Of a stretch of DNA of 64,000 bases, positions 43,101 to 52,600 are shown piece after piece. Each line of letters opens with the position of its first letter. The first letter of the stretch is position 1. This stretch comes from Anas platyrhynchos (taxonomy: Eukaryota > Chordata > Aves > Anseriformes > Anatidae), in assembly GCF_047663525.1 (NCBI RefSeq), contig NC_092592.1, positions 20,534,001 to 20,598,000 of the forward strand, written 5' to 3'. A model generated the notes under the pieces. The model did not search any database. It was not told where the DNA came from and saw nothing but the letters and a program-made list of their open reading frames with translations. Made by a program: the position numbers and the translations under genes.

Positions 43101-46100
43101 CCAAAAGATTGCACTATTTCATTTATGCCACTAACTGCAAATAAATCCTAATCCAAGATGCAGTCACAGGACTTCAATCTTGCTAAGACTAAGGAGGAAC
43201 ACTGTAACCCTAAATAGGGCAGTATCAGAAAAACATCTTAACCAGCATTAGACTCCCTGGAGCTCTCTGCCTTCATCTCTACACAAGCTATGAGAAAGGA
43301 GCACCACACATCCCTCTGGAGTTCAGACTCGATTAAAATTCAGTGCATTGGTATCTTTAGTCTCCAGTTGTTAATATTTTTGTGCTAGTAACTCCTCTGT
43401 GCATATTATGAGGTGATAAGTTTCAGACCGGTTGGGTTATTTTTAAAGCCATCAGTGCAATGCTTCAACTTACCTCTGGTATTTCATCATAGGTAACAAA
43501 CTCAGCTTTTGCCAGAATGGTGTTGTCTCTGACTTCAAACTGAGTGCTAGAGAATACTTGTTGGATAACCTTATTTTGGTTCTGGTATGACATTTAAGTT
43601 TGAAGGAAAAGCAGTTTTCCCTTGATTGGAGTCAATAAACTCCAGGGCACAATATTTACAGGCAGAATTTCAAGACACTCAGCTTTAAATTTTCCTTTTA
43701 CATTTAAAACCAGTTATGATACACAAATTCAGAGGTTCTCTGAGAGTCACTGGTGATCTCTCCTGAATTAGGGACCAACTGGCCACATACACAACAGATT
43801 GAAGAACATTCTAGTTGACAATGGCTGTGCAATTTAGTTTTCTATTTCAGAAAAATACATTGCCAGATTTAAAATAAGGATGAACAGTATCGTACGTACA
43901 TGTATCCCTCCTCCAACCCCAGATCACAAAGCCCAGCTCCCCATGTGCTACCTTACCTTCTGAAATAGCCTTCTTGACAGCTTCTAGGTAAGCATCGGGC
44001 TCATCATCATACGTGAGTTCTTGCCACTGATACCAGTCCTCGAAAAAGGTCAAATAGTCATCACAGTCCGTAACACCGCAGTACAGCTTGACTACTTTGT
44101 GCGGGGGCCATAAAGCTTCCTGAAGGCTTTGCAGGACAGGAGGATAATAAAAACTCTGCACCAGCTCCACAGATAGCAAGACGATGATGCTCCGACTTTT
44201 GACGAACAGGTCCAGCTCCTGCTGGGAGATGGCAGAGTCGCCCTCCAGCTGGTAGCTCAGAATCCGATGCTTTCGGATGTGCCGAGTAGAGAGGAAGAGG
44301 TCCCGAAGGTACTGACACCATTCAGTGGCGTCACTTGCATACACAATCAGCACATCATATCCTCCGTGAGTTCCTGTACAGGTGCAGACCATCATGGAGA
44401 AGAGGATTAAACACAAAGCATGAACTGACCCTCAGTTTTACAGGAAAACGTCTGCAGTACTACCTCTGTAATTCGCGTAAGAAGCTCCAGAACACTTTCA
44501 GAGCACAGTAGACACATCTAAAGCGAGCAGGTGTTCACAGCCACAGAGCAACTCGAAGGGTGTCTCAACTCCTACTCACACTTAGCCCACTAAATCTGAA
44601 GTAGTTTTTTCATTCTCAAAAACCTTTAGTGAAGAAGGGGATTTCCTGTGTAGTTTCAAGCGAAACAAACCACACGTGGAAATTTTCAGATGTAAAGCGT
44701 ATCAATAGGGAAAAGAATGAAGAGGAAAAAAATCAGCATGAAAAGGAGAGTTCATCTTTGGGTGAGAAGTGGAATTGTTTTAGGCAACCTCAGATGCTCT
44801 GCAACACAACTGTAGCCCATTACACGCTCCAGTGGAGAACGCACTAAACGCGGTGCACCTAAAATAAGAGAGGCCTTCATTTAAGTGAGGTCTCAGTGCT
44901 CACAGGAAGTCACGATGGCTTCCATGGTGTTAGATATTTTGCTCTCATTGCAGCAGAAAGCAAACTCTCTGCAAGGTAGATGTGCAGCTGAAGGATATGC
45001 CAGCCCCAGTGCTTGTAGCACAACAATCCCATTGTTCAGGCTTCAAACACTTTGCAAGCTTCAATTGAAACTCCAGAACTGCCAAACAAAAGTTTCCTGA
45101 CCTGTCTGGAATGAAAACCCCTCTCCTTGGAGGGAAATAATACAATAGCAGCAGTTATAACAGCCTGACATACACTCAACATTGACTTATTCAATGCCTC
45201 TCTAGAGGTATCTGCTAACTACACCCTCCTGCATTTCTGTGCTCTGGATTAAAGGCCCTTTAAAAACTTCTTCCCGTTTGCTGCAAAAATCACATGCGGA
45301 TTGAACCACTATGACACAATGCAGTGCCATTCCCATAAATCCCAAGAAAGTTCTGAAGTTTAAGTTTAATTTCTCCCTTCACCTGTGAAGAAGTTTACTC
45401 AGATTTGAGGATTATGGCTCTGGTCCCGGGGCAAATTTCAATGCTGAGCATTTCAAATGTCATTAGCGAACTGCCTTCTAATTCCAGTTGGACTGGAAGT
45501 GCCAATATTTCCAGCCCATCTCCATCCAGAAGCAAGCAAACAAAGACAGATTTTGCTAATTAAAGTAGAAGGCAATGCCTAAAATTTGGCATGCCAAGAA
45601 GAGCATCTGCAAAGAGTGAATTTACCAAAATTGAAGATTACATTTTTGCAGTCACCTTATTAAAATTCAATCAAAATTGAACAGCCTCCAAAGACTCCCT
45701 TCTGCACCTTCCCCAGAACCTTCAGTACAGTTGTAAGAAAGACTGAAATGACATCTCGACTATTGCACCACAGCTCCAAACCATACAGATACGAACTTAA
45801 AACTGTGGTTGAGCAGAAGTGATGCAGTTGAAAAGTACAGCCCAGAGATGGGATCTGTGCTCGGAAGGCTGATGGCTTAGCTATCGAGAGTATAGGCACT
45901 GCAGTTCAGCAGCATTCGGTGGGATTGCTGCATGTTTCGGAATGAATACAGATCTCAAACCCCAGATGGAATCTTGTAGGAGAAAGCAACCTCAGTGAAG
46001 TGGATCCAGTAAATTCATAAAACAGACAAACAAGACCCAAAGCCTGGGAACCTTTAGGTTAAAAGAACAGAACCACTGAAAAAAAAAAAAAGGCTTTCAT

Positions 46101-49100
46101 GCCAGCAAGAACACCACTATCATCAAAATATTGCTTTTGGCTAAACACCGCCTCACAAGGACAACAGAAACAGAAAAACAAAATAGAATTCAGAGATCGA
46201 TTGTTTTATTCTACAAAAGGGAGAACCACCAGAGACTTCTGCTTCTACAGCCCTATGCGGAGGTACCTGCGGTAGTCGGATGGAGTCGGACCTGCTCTGC
46301 TCCTGGGAGCAGGGAGGGGGGGAAGTAAGGTCCTGAGGCATGGTGTGGGGGAACATTGAACACCCCCCAGCACCACAGTTTTGGGAGATGCACAGCTGCT
46401 CTCTCAGGTGTGCCCAGGGCTCCTGAAGTCCTACCCTCAAGCTCTCTGGAAGGCACCTATCTCCAGGCTCCGGGCAGCAGCCTCCAGGGCATTTTAACAG
46501 TGTGCAAAATAGAGCACCTAATCCTACCCTGCGTGTTTAAAAAGAGCACAGGATTGGCAATTACACTTGTTAGCAAACAGCCCCCTCAGCAGTCTTTCAA
46601 CAAAAGGAAGCAGCCATGCTGAGGGTGGGTGCGCTCGGGAAGCCGGTCATTTTACACCCTGACAGCGCTGCCGGGTGCTGCAGGAAGCCTCCCTTCTCCA
46701 GCAGGTATGCAGACAATGTGAACTGGACAGGCTCTCTGCAAGCTCCCTGCCAGCATTTACACCCCAAGATAACATCACCCAGCGCGTGCAGCCTGTACAC
46801 CCAGGAGGAACAAACTTCACCCAGTGTGTAGGAAAAGTAATGATCTAGAGCAGGAGTGCTGCTCTGGGCACGCCGTGCCCCACAGAGCTGTGCCAGAGCT
46901 CCTCAAGCTGCCTTGCCTCAAGTCCTACAGCCTTTTGCTCATGCCTCAGAAAAACTGCGGAACAACGGTCTTTAAAAGGGGAACTGCAAAACAAAATTAC
47001 TGACTCTGCTAGTAGAGCCAAGGAAATTATCTTGGTTCATAAGCAAAAACACTGGGTCGTGAAGAGCCAAGTAAGCTTAAGTCAGCAGATGGGACCATTT
47101 CAAAGAAAACATAAATGTAGACTTACTTTCAATTGCAACATACCCCTTTTTTTTTATTATTATTATTTTAATTACATGAGGCTCACTTTCCTGTATCATG
47201 CTATTTCTGTCCAATCAAGTATATCCCTTTGCAGCACCAACTAGTGTCTAGTCCTCAGGGACTAGTCCTCATGTGACAAATGGAGAATGCAGAATGTCTG
47301 GGGGAGTCCCTCCCCAGCTCTTGACACACCAGTTACAGTAAGAACTTGCAGAGCACACTTCAAAGCACGAAAAATAAAGCATAAATAAACTGCCAATTGT
47401 ACACACAAGGAAATCCCTATGTGAACCCCAAGCATATTGTTAACCCTGAACTCGGGTGCTTTGATGATGCACTCAGCAGGCTGATTTTGGACAAACAAGC
47501 ACGAGGAAGCCTTCCATTCAAGAACAGCATATGCATTAGCAAGACAAAGAAAGATCTGTGCCAGCCAACTGTTTCAAAAATCTTTCACACACAAGTGTAA
47601 TCTTGTTTGAATATCAGCAATACCTCACTTCTGCATTCCCAAGCTTAGGGTATGAGTGATTTTTGCTTCTTTGCTTACAAAACGTCAGCAACATTAACAA
47701 CATTGCAGGGCATGATTAACTATTTCATGGAAAATCATCCAGGTGTGGTTCTGTTGCAGTTTACAATGATAAAACAATCTTTGGACTCCTTTCCAGCTGT
47801 AACTCCCTTATTAATGCTTAGCTGCACGCTCAGTTATACAGCGCTGACGTAAGACTGCTGTGATTATGAACTAGCACCGTAGAAATGTCTAAGCTCTCCA
47901 ACTGGGACTGACAGACTAAATAGCATGGAGAAAGCAAGATACGCAGCTTCCCTTTACTTTATGAACTGCACGTGAAATAGAAAGGAATAAATCACTTAAG
48001 TCAAAATCTCCAGAGGCTGGTGGCAAGAGAAGAAAAGTATCCTAAAGCGACCGACTGTATCACAGCCTCATAGTCCCTCTGAGAAAGAAATTAATCTTTG
48101 CACCGTGGTTAGGAGTAGTGAGGCAACAATCTCTGATCTAAGAATAAACATGAGATAGCAATTTATGGCGATATTAAAAGATTCTGATTACCTCGTGGAA
48201 GATCCTAACTACTGCTGAAAGAGCTAGAGAACACCGCAGGAAGCAGGTGGATCAGCTCTGGGTAAGACTACACCTTGCTCACTTAACACTTCCCAACTTT
48301 GAATCTAAATCCCTGCAGTTGTTCCCACCCACTGCTTTATTGTGCAAGCCAAAATGTTTCAGCTTTTACAGTGTACAGATCATAAGTAGCTTTCCATTAT
48401 ATTTCTGTGTCCAATAAAGGAAATTCAAGGCCTCTAACATTGCACAGCTTCTCTACGTCACTTTGCTCATCCCCTTCCTACGCAGACCATGACTTCTTAT
48501 GGTCCAACAACCACAATGGGTTAAAAAAATGGCAGATAAATCCTTTAATCCAACTCAGAAGATCTTATCTAGTGCCATGTTAGCCAGTTTTCATCTGCTA
48601 AATCAAATCTGCCTCAAATTCTGACTAAATGAAGAAGTACACAGCCCGTTATCAACATCATCAATTTGCTTTGGCACGCATGTGCATGGAAGGTATAAGA
48701 ATATACAGAGTCCAAACCCGTGACAGAGGGGGATGCGCTTCTTATCAAAACCAATTTCTTATCGTATAAATTAAACTCAACCCAAGGTGTCTTAAAAATC
48801 CAATTCTTAAATGAGAGGGACCTCCCCAGGAGGTACGAGGAGCCGCTGGTAGGCCACTCAAAGAAGCCCGCTGTACCTTTCTGACAGCGGTGTCTGAGGT
48901 GTGTGCATTTAAGTGATGTAGGAGGAAATGAACGCATCCTTCACCTAGCTGGAATGCATAACAAAGTAACAATGATCACACGCAGTAATTATTAACGTGC
49001 AACCGTCTGGAATGGAAAACCTTCACTTTAGACTGCTGCAAACAAGCAAGAGGAAATAGAAACAAACTAGATAAGTTTGGTGAAGACTGCTTCTGTGATA

Positions 49101-49763
49101 GGAACGTGAGATTTGCATTACGATACACTAACCTGAGGTCGTTTTACTTTTGAGCCTCTCTGAAATCATCTTCTGTTTTTAGGGAGAAAAGTAGTTTTGC
49201 CCACAAGTCTCCCGAGGTCCCCGTTTAGCTTATTTTACATCACCAGGAGACATGCGTCAGTGAAACCCCACCGTTACTTCACACCCCGCGAATGGCACGC
49301 TTTTCCTTTTTTAGCTAAAACGCACCCGCTTCCCCGCAAAGAGGGGAACTTGCAGAGTGGGCACCAGCCAGATTACACAACGCGGGTCAAACCCCTCTCC
49401 CTCTGGAGTTTGCTCTTGTCCATTAACCCCGCGTGTGCAAGCCAAACCCTTTCCCTGGCACCGACCCAGCGCAGCCTGCTTGCCGTCCCTTGCCACAGCG
49501 CAGCAAGCCGTACCCCAAAGAGAGCTCAGGCACTTTTGGGGAAGAAATGCGAGCTGAGAAACCTCTCCGCAGAGCCGGGGAAGGTCCCTGGGGCTTGGCC
49601 GAGCCCTGCGGCACCTGCCGAGCTGCAGCCAAGCGGAGCGCGGCGAGGCGGAGCGCAGCGCAGCCCGGCCACAGCCCCCAGCCCCTTCCCCTTCCCCTTC
49701 TCCCCAGGAGGGACCCCCCCGGCCCCTCCACCCCCCTCCGCGGCACCTACCGGGGGCCGTCAT
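4102..49763 (-). CDS. PIK3AP1: PIK3AP1 (BCAP), B-cell PI3K adaptor, complete gene, 17 coding exons, 800 aa
   Basis: Cytoplasmic adaptor that, once tyrosine-phosphorylated after B-cell receptor or CD19 signalling, recruits the p85 subunit of PI3K through YxxM motifs. Its TIR domain couples it to Toll-like receptors. Coding exons in transcript order: 49763-49751, 44373-43957, 29056-28908, 25966-25822, 24351-24209, 23068-22936, 22221-22025, 19869-19680, 13464-13369, 11940-11761, 10929-10867, 9907-9702, 8133-8061, 7732-7577, 5933-5863, 5335-5220, 4156-4102. All phases agree and the sum is 2403 nt. Domain order: TIR (about 6-143), DBB region shared with Dof and BANK1 (about 180-330), two ankyrin-like repeats (about 341-400), YESM, YESM and YVEM at Y423, Y448 and Y463, SRPPVPVPRP proline motif, a helical basic segment (about 640-668), and a C-terminal PPPVPPRGR. 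The YTDM motif of mammals is YHTDM here. Intron 6 appears to be GC-AG. The alignment to remembered human BCAP is nearly end to end. Confidence 0.95.
5220..5335 (-). CDS. PIK3AP1: PIK3AP1 exon 16 (aa 745-783)
   Basis: 116 nt. DNEVSEASRSRSP, then a divergent linker, then ERPPRVPPRGAS, matching human ERPPRVPPRAAS. Acceptor TTTTTAG, donor GTAAAG, phase 0 to 2. Confidence 0.93.
5863..5933 (-). CDS. PIK3AP1: PIK3AP1 exon 15 (aa 721-744)
   Basis: 71 nt. SASNRSSTRSILSVSSGMEG is the serine-rich motif present in all BCAP proteins I recall. Acceptor CACTAG, donor GTAAGC. Confidence 0.95.
7577..7732 (-). CDS. PIK3AP1: PIK3AP1 exon 14 (aa 669-721)
   Basis: 156 nt, phase 1-1. DLEITVPIRHS opens, YEYTPRKNVFPPKKE matches human YESGPRKSVIPPRTE, and RRGDWKTDSTSST of human is KRGDWKTESTSSTT here. 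Acceptor CTCCTAG, donor GTAAGC. Confidence 0.95.
8061..8133 (-). CDS. PIK3AP1: PIK3AP1 exon 13 (aa 645-669)
   Basis: 73 nt. ENLKRLRDSITRRQMEKQKS continues the basic, probably helical segment begun in exon 12. Acceptor TTTTTAG, donor GTAACA. Human has RQREKQKSGKQ at the end; this gene has RQMEKQKSGKST. Confidence 0.94.
9702..9907 (-). CDS. PIK3AP1: PIK3AP1 exon 12 (aa 576-644)
   Basis: 206 nt. One of the most conserved parts of the protein: SSIYDPFAGMKTPGQRQLIT (Y591) continuing to DEAVLHFKEWQLNQKKRSES and FRFQQ, nearly identical to human. Acceptor TTTTCAG, donor GTACGG. Confidence 0.97.
10867..10929 (-). CDS. PIK3AP1: PIK3AP1 exon 11 (aa 555-576)
   Basis: 63 nt, phase 1-1. FAQKAQRPENLYVSRGKVKK aligns with human FAEKSQERPGNFYVSSESIRK. 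Acceptor TTTTACAG, donor GTAAGT. Too short to be found by ORF length alone. Confidence 0.9.
11761..11940 (-). CDS. PIK3AP1: PIK3AP1 exon 10: proline-rich SH3-ligand segment (aa 495-555)
   Basis: 180 nt, phase 1-1. Contains the tyrosines EGVYQRC and DLYYSV, and MASRPPVPVPRPE, the conserved class of SH3-binding motif, followed by PDNELYISK (human PDNEPYIFK). Acceptor TTTTAG, donor GTGAGT. Confidence 0.94.
12172..12190. repeat. Poly(A) tract
   Basis: A-homopolymer of about 19 bases in PIK3AP1 intron 9. Confidence 0.8.
13369..13464 (-). CDS. PIK3AP1: PIK3AP1 exon 9 (aa 463-495)
   Basis: 96 nt, phase 1 at both ends. Completes YVEMLQ (Y463) and ends TKDSMLRKFLEG, as in human TKDSMIRKFLEG. Between them is a poorly conserved linker. 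Acceptor TTTCAG after a long pyrimidine tract, donor GTGAGA. Confidence 0.93.
13465..19679. other. PIK3AP1 intron 8 (6.2 kb)
   Basis: No exon or transposon recognised. Contains an (AC)n microsatellite at 16112-16144. Long gene-free stretch otherwise. Confidence 0.6.
16112..16144. repeat. (AC)n microsatellite
   Basis: About 16 AC units with one G interruption, in PIK3AP1 intron 8. Confidence 0.9.
19680..19869 (-). CDS. PIK3AP1: PIK3AP1 exon 8: YESM motifs (aa 400-463)
   Basis: 190 nt. Carries two p85 SH2-docking motifs, VYESMAHL (Y423) and LYESMAGF (Y448), within the strongly conserved segment LSTDLLMKCSLNPG. The third motif, YVEM, is built across the splice to exon 9: this exon ends in the T of the tyrosine codon. 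Acceptor CTCTAG, donor GTATGT. Confidence 0.97.
22025..22221 (-). CDS. PIK3AP1: PIK3AP1 exon 7: ankyrin-like repeats (aa 334-399)
   Basis: 197 nt. ELPTLLHFSARYGLKNLTAL begins the first ankyrin-like repeat and the second contains YPNTIAEKHGFKDLRQFIDE. Nearly identical to human BCAP. Acceptor CTCACAG, donor GTAAGA. Confidence 0.97.
22936..23068 (-). CDS. PIK3AP1: PIK3AP1 exon 6 (aa 290-334), likely GC donor
   Basis: 133 nt. AFKIVPYSIEALDKLLTESL, then KKNIPASGLHLFGINQ and LEENDMMT, ending in the first base of an Asn codon. The only donor that keeps the family sequence MMTNQRDEEL is GCAAGT at 22935-22930. The nearby GT (GTTGAA) is a poor site and shifts the frame with the expected acceptor. Confidence 0.88.
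24209..24351 (-). CDS. PIK3AP1: PIK3AP1 exon 5 (aa 242-289)
   Basis: 143 nt, acceptor TTTCAAAG, donor GTAACA. Encodes NLTSGTVPLKIYSGDL, then VTYHTDMEEI and ANPVQFMCQ. In human and mouse the middle segment is YYTDMEEI, whose YTDM is one of the four p85-docking motifs. Here the second tyrosine is a CAT histidine codon (residue 267). Confidence 0.95.
25822..25966 (-). CDS. PIK3AP1: PIK3AP1 exon 4 (aa 194-242)
   Basis: 145 nt. Starts VQTTIYIIMKCRLD and ends ENEYTISVEAP, equivalent to human AETTVYVIVRCKLDD and ENEYTISVKAP in the immunoglobulin-like part of the DBB region. Acceptor CTCTTAG, donor GTAAGC, phase 0 to 1. Confidence 0.94.
26999..27150 (-). mobile_element. CR1 LINE 3'-end fragment (reverse orientation)
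   Basis: Begins TCACAGAATGATTTCGGTTG and continues with the family phrases ACCTTAAAAATCATCTAG, TGCCATGGGCAGGGACACCT and CCCACTAGACCAGGTTGCCC, a well-known avian CR1 3' end read in reverse. A short (AC)n insertion splits it near 27050. 5'-truncated, as usual for CR1. Confidence 0.9.
27194..27320 (-). mobile_element. CR1 LINE 3'-end fragment (reverse orientation), second copy
   Basis: Starts with CACAGACTCACAGAATCATC, followed by AGGTTGGAAGAGACCTCCAA and CTGACCTAACACTAACAAGT, the avian CR1 subfamily whose forward end is at 29416-29504. The two copies lie on either side of PIK3AP1 exon 3 in opposite orientation. Confidence 0.88.
28908..29056 (-). CDS. PIK3AP1: PIK3AP1 exon 3 (aa 144-193)
   Basis: 149 nt. 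It encodes DSGCDSVTDTETEDEK, then a divergent linker, then VVQPDRIRCG, which is conserved in BCAP at the entry to the DBB region. Acceptor TTTTAG; donor GGG-GTACTG, a weak match to consensus. Phases 1 to 0, so skipping would shift the frame. The exon is flanked by inverted CR1 ends (27204-27279 and 29417-29489). Confidence 0.93.
29416..29504 (+). mobile_element. CR1 LINE 3'-end fragment (forward orientation)
   Basis: GTTAGTGTTAGGTTAGAGG, then GGACTCGATGATCTTGAGG, then TCTCTTCCAACCCAG, ending in three tandem TTCTGTGA-type octamers, the diagnostic CR1 terminus. About 90 bp, in PIK3AP1 intron 2. Confidence 0.92.
39085..39440 (+). mobile_element. CR1 LINE fragment (forward orientation)
   Basis: About 355 bp. 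Shows the CR1 phrases AAAGATGATTAAGGACTGGA, GAGCTGGGACTCCCCAGCCT, AGGTTGCCCAGAGAGATTGT, GTCTCCTTCTGCAGCAATAT and GAGGTCCCTTCCAACCTCAA. An older, more diverged copy than the others. The terminal octamers are reduced to ACAATTCTGA. Confidence 0.85.
42582..42596. repeat. (TA)n microsatellite
   Basis: About seven TA units in PIK3AP1 intron 2. Confidence 0.85.
43957..44373 (-). CDS. PIK3AP1: PIK3AP1 exon 2: TIR domain (aa 5-144)
   Basis: 417 nt, phase 1 at both ends. It encodes the whole TIR-like domain: YDVLIVYASDATEWC opens the first strand, VVLLSVELVQ-type sequence forms a core strand, and WQELTYDDEPDAYLEAVKK closes it. The acceptor is TGTACAG and the donor GTAAGG. The match to human BCAP residues 8-145 is strong. 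Confidence 0.97.
44374..49750. other. PIK3AP1 intron 1 (5.4 kb)
   Basis: No exon recognised. The end next to exon 1 is part of the CpG island and has a CCCCTT purine/pyrimidine tract at about 49681-49704. The middle holds no transposon I recognise. Confidence 0.55.
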
Positions 49764-50060
49764 GGTGCGGGCGGCCGGGGCCGGGGCCGCTCCCGGTGCC
49801 CGGCGGGCGGCAGCGCTCGGGGCCGGCCCAGCCGCGGCCGCTTCCTCGGGCCGGCCGGCGGCTGCCTCTGCCCGCCCCGCCCCGACAGCGCCGCCCCGGC
49901 TCCAGCCCCGGGCAGGGGTTTCGGGGCCAGGTGCTGCCGGGCTCCGGTCTGCCAAGTCCTGCGGGGCTCCTCCGGGATGCTCCGGGAGAGAGCGCTGCCT
50001 GCGGCTCCTCTGCGGGGAGAGAAGGGGGAAAGGGCAGGTGGAAGGGGAGTGGTAAGGGCG
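49560..50060. promoter_or_regulatory. PIK3AP1: CpG island / PIK3AP1 promoter
   Basis: CpG-rich block centred on the 13-nt coding exon 1. The 5' UTR and promoter are expected at about 49764-50060 (minus-strand upstream). No TATA box. The transcription start is not resolvable by eye. Confidence 0.7.
49751..49763 (-). CDS. PIK3AP1: PIK3AP1 coding exon 1 (start codon, 13 nt)
   Basis: Only ATG-ACG-GCC-CCC-G is coding, followed by the donor GTAGGT. The ATG has A at -3. It joins in phase 1 to exon 2 to give MTAPG-THGGYD, lining up with the human start MAASGVPRGCD. It lies inside a CpG island, as a first exon should. Confidence 0.85.
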
Positions 50061-50294
50061 AGGAGACGGTCAGAAGTGGAAGAGAGGAGGAGGGAGCACA
50101 GCAAACAAGCGGTGAGCACAGCTCGGTGCCCTAACTCGGATTTACTCCGGTCCACAGGACTACGCTCGTGTTTGAGAGCAGAGAAAATGGGCAGCAGAAA
50201 GGCTCCGCTGGAGTTCGCAGCACAGCCTGTCCCCGAGACAAACCACCAGGGGCTGCCTCGGTGATTATTTCAGGCTAGTCCCTTGCAAACTCAG

Positions 50295-50324
<30 letters not shown>
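50295..50324. repeat. Poly(A) tract (30 nt)
   Basis: Uninterrupted run of 30 A. No LINE or retrocopy body recognised beside it. Confidence 0.9.
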
Positions 50325-50325
<1 letters not shown>

Positions 50326-52552
50326 CCAGCTGCACAGCTTGGCATCCAGAAACACTTCTTGTTGCACTCCAGTATGCAAAACCAGATTCCCTTGCGATCT
50401 GGGAAAGAAAGTCCCACCCAGGCTGTGCATGTAGCTGAATGTCACGAACACCAACCCTACAGCACATCCGTCAGCTACCTGCACACGGTAAGGAGCCAAG
50501 ACTGTTTCCCTCTAATCAACTCAGTCTTTAAAGTTAGATTAAACTCTCCTGCTACCTCCAAATCCTTCTTCAACCAAAGCCTAATATAAGCTTACACAGA
50601 ACTACGCGCCACAGCCTGTCTTCCAAAAACTGGCAGTTTGCTCCTTTGGTAAGTACAAGGATAAAATCCCTGACGATACAGCCTTATGAGAAACTTAGGG
50701 CACATGGAGAAGAAAGCAGCACTTCCCCAAACAAATCCCAAAAACGTACAATAGAATAAAGAACAGCTGGGTGCTGTAGAAATGAGCCACTACAGAATGC
50801 ACTTCTGGTTTAAGAAAGGGACAAAAACTTATCAGTTGGAAGCTAGAGTCTCTATCCAAATTCCTTGAATGTTATGGAATAATACTCTGTACTATAAAAT
50901 AGATTAAAGTAAAATAGATGGATAAACATACATATCCATAATGACTGTTCCACGCTATTTCCCGTGTAAAGCTGTGCATCTTTTAACTCTCAGAATAAAA
51001 CATTAAAAGATTACCTCAAAACCATCTCTCTGATATTAGATTAGGATTTCAATATACTCTTTGGAATCAACTTTTAAATTCTTTCTCCCTTTGCTAGCCC
51101 TTTGTATGACACTGCCAGGCTTTAGAATCAGCTTCTTGCTCCATGAGAACCCATGGGACTTCTCCCTATGCACCAGTGTCACTTGGGGTGCTGAGTATTT
51201 TATTTAATCAATGCAAAGCTCACAGGAAACCTCTGTAGCCACTAAAGGAAAATTAATATGCCTCCCCAAAGGACTTTAGGTGAAGTAACTGTCAGCGCAT
51301 TATTTCAGTAACCTTTACAACAACCTCCACCTGAAAAAAAAAAATCTGATGACAACTAGATGCTTTATACATTAGGAATCAAAACATGCAGGTCTCACTT
51401 CAAGGCATGGAAGAAGAATTTGTGGGTTGGGAAAAAGCAACAGAAATGCCTTATTGCTCTGCTGACGAAGAGCCAGGTCATCTCTCCGCATTCTCTGGGT
51501 CTCAGCCCTCATGCACTGACTGCAGTTCCGTGCACAGTAGCATGCTATATCAAATTTCTCCTCCTCTATAAAGAAAAACAAATCTCAACTTTAATTCAGA
51601 GAAAACGTGAGCCCTGCTGAACTACGTTTTTTAGTTAGGAACCTGCATGACCTGCTCCTCCCACACTGGAACTACACTACCCCTTAACCCACCCTGCAAC
51701 GTAAGAGCTGAGATGTCACCCTGGACTTATAAAGCACATCCGACAATTCACCACAGGATGTATGTTATTACCTCCAGTTCCCCTGTGGGTGACAAACCCC
51801 TGATCTTGATGCTTCTAATTCTGTGATTTCTGCCTTACCTACTGCCACATTTCCACTACAGCACCGACTCAAGCTACGCTTGACAGGAAGACATATGTCA
51901 CTTTGCCTTTCCTGAAAATCTGTCCCACAAAATCCACCACACAGAGGTCAGTTCTCGTAGCTGGTTGAATTGCTGGAGCTGTTGCTCAAACCCCCGGTGC
52001 ACTGATGTTAGAGGCAATTTGATTTGAGTACTTGGTAGGGAAACAGGACAGGCTCAGCTGATGACTCTCATGGCAGACAGGTACACGTCACTCCCTAACA
52101 CCTGTAAAACGGGAAGGCTCTTCTCTTGCCTCCCTTGTGTTCTGGGAAACCTGCTCTAATCCATCTGCTCTGAGATCCCATAAAGGCAATAGAAAGAAAC
52201 TTTGTCTATAAAAAGTCACACTTCAGTTAGTAAACAAAAAGTAACACTTCAGTTAGTACTGAAAACACAGCTAGTAGTCTCCCTGACTCCTCACAGCAGA
52301 CTTAGATAACAGGACTTAAACTAAGGACACTTTACTAGCAGTGACTGTGCCTCTTCCTTTCTAACACAAAGAAGCACAAAACTTGTGCTGAGTTTCACAG
52401 GTGAAGCTTCTGGATGCATCTTACAGTCCCAAATAAGGAGGAACTGTAAGATCTGAGAGGAAAACGTGGATCCTGGAAAGTTTCTTTTCTGCAACATGAA
52501 TCTGAGCAATCCCATATGTTATATGGGCAGACCACAGTGGTAGCAACAACAA

Positions 52553-52600
52553 CAAACAAACAAACAAACAAACAAACAAAAAAAAAAAAAAAAAAAAAAA
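52553..52600. repeat. (CAAA)n with poly(A)
   Basis: Six to seven CAAA units followed by about 23 A. It could be the degenerate tail of a retroposed sequence, but no body is recognised. Confidence 0.85.

Larger units (their letters stand above)
29057..43956. other. PIK3AP1 intron 2 (14.9 kb)
   Basis: Largest gap between exons in the window. It contains CR1 fragments at 29416-29504 and about 39085-39440, a short (TA)n, a possible hairpin at 42507-42548 and a plus-strand TATA-like motif near 32139. No second gene is recognisable; ORFs of up to 156 codons here match nothing known to me. B-cell enhancers would plausibly lie here or in intron 1 but cannot be seen by eye. Confidence 0.55.

Noticed and set aside
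44374-44416. In-frame ATG-ATG directly upstream of PIK3AP1 exon 2 in intron 1
   Set aside because: The exon 2 acceptor TGTACAG and the 13-nt exon 1 give the family N-terminus. The intronic start would need an unseen promoter.
49764-49955. Open frame upstream of the PIK3AP1 ATG (64 codons, in frame)
   Set aside because: It begins at TTG, not ATG, and its Ala/Gly/Pro/Arg content is what any CpG-island frame gives. Human has no such extension.
49197-50264. 355-codon plus-strand ORF over the PIK3AP1 promoter
   Set aside because: Long because the CpG island lacks stops; low-complexity Pro/Arg/Gly/Ser, no recognisable domain, and several other frames here are also open.
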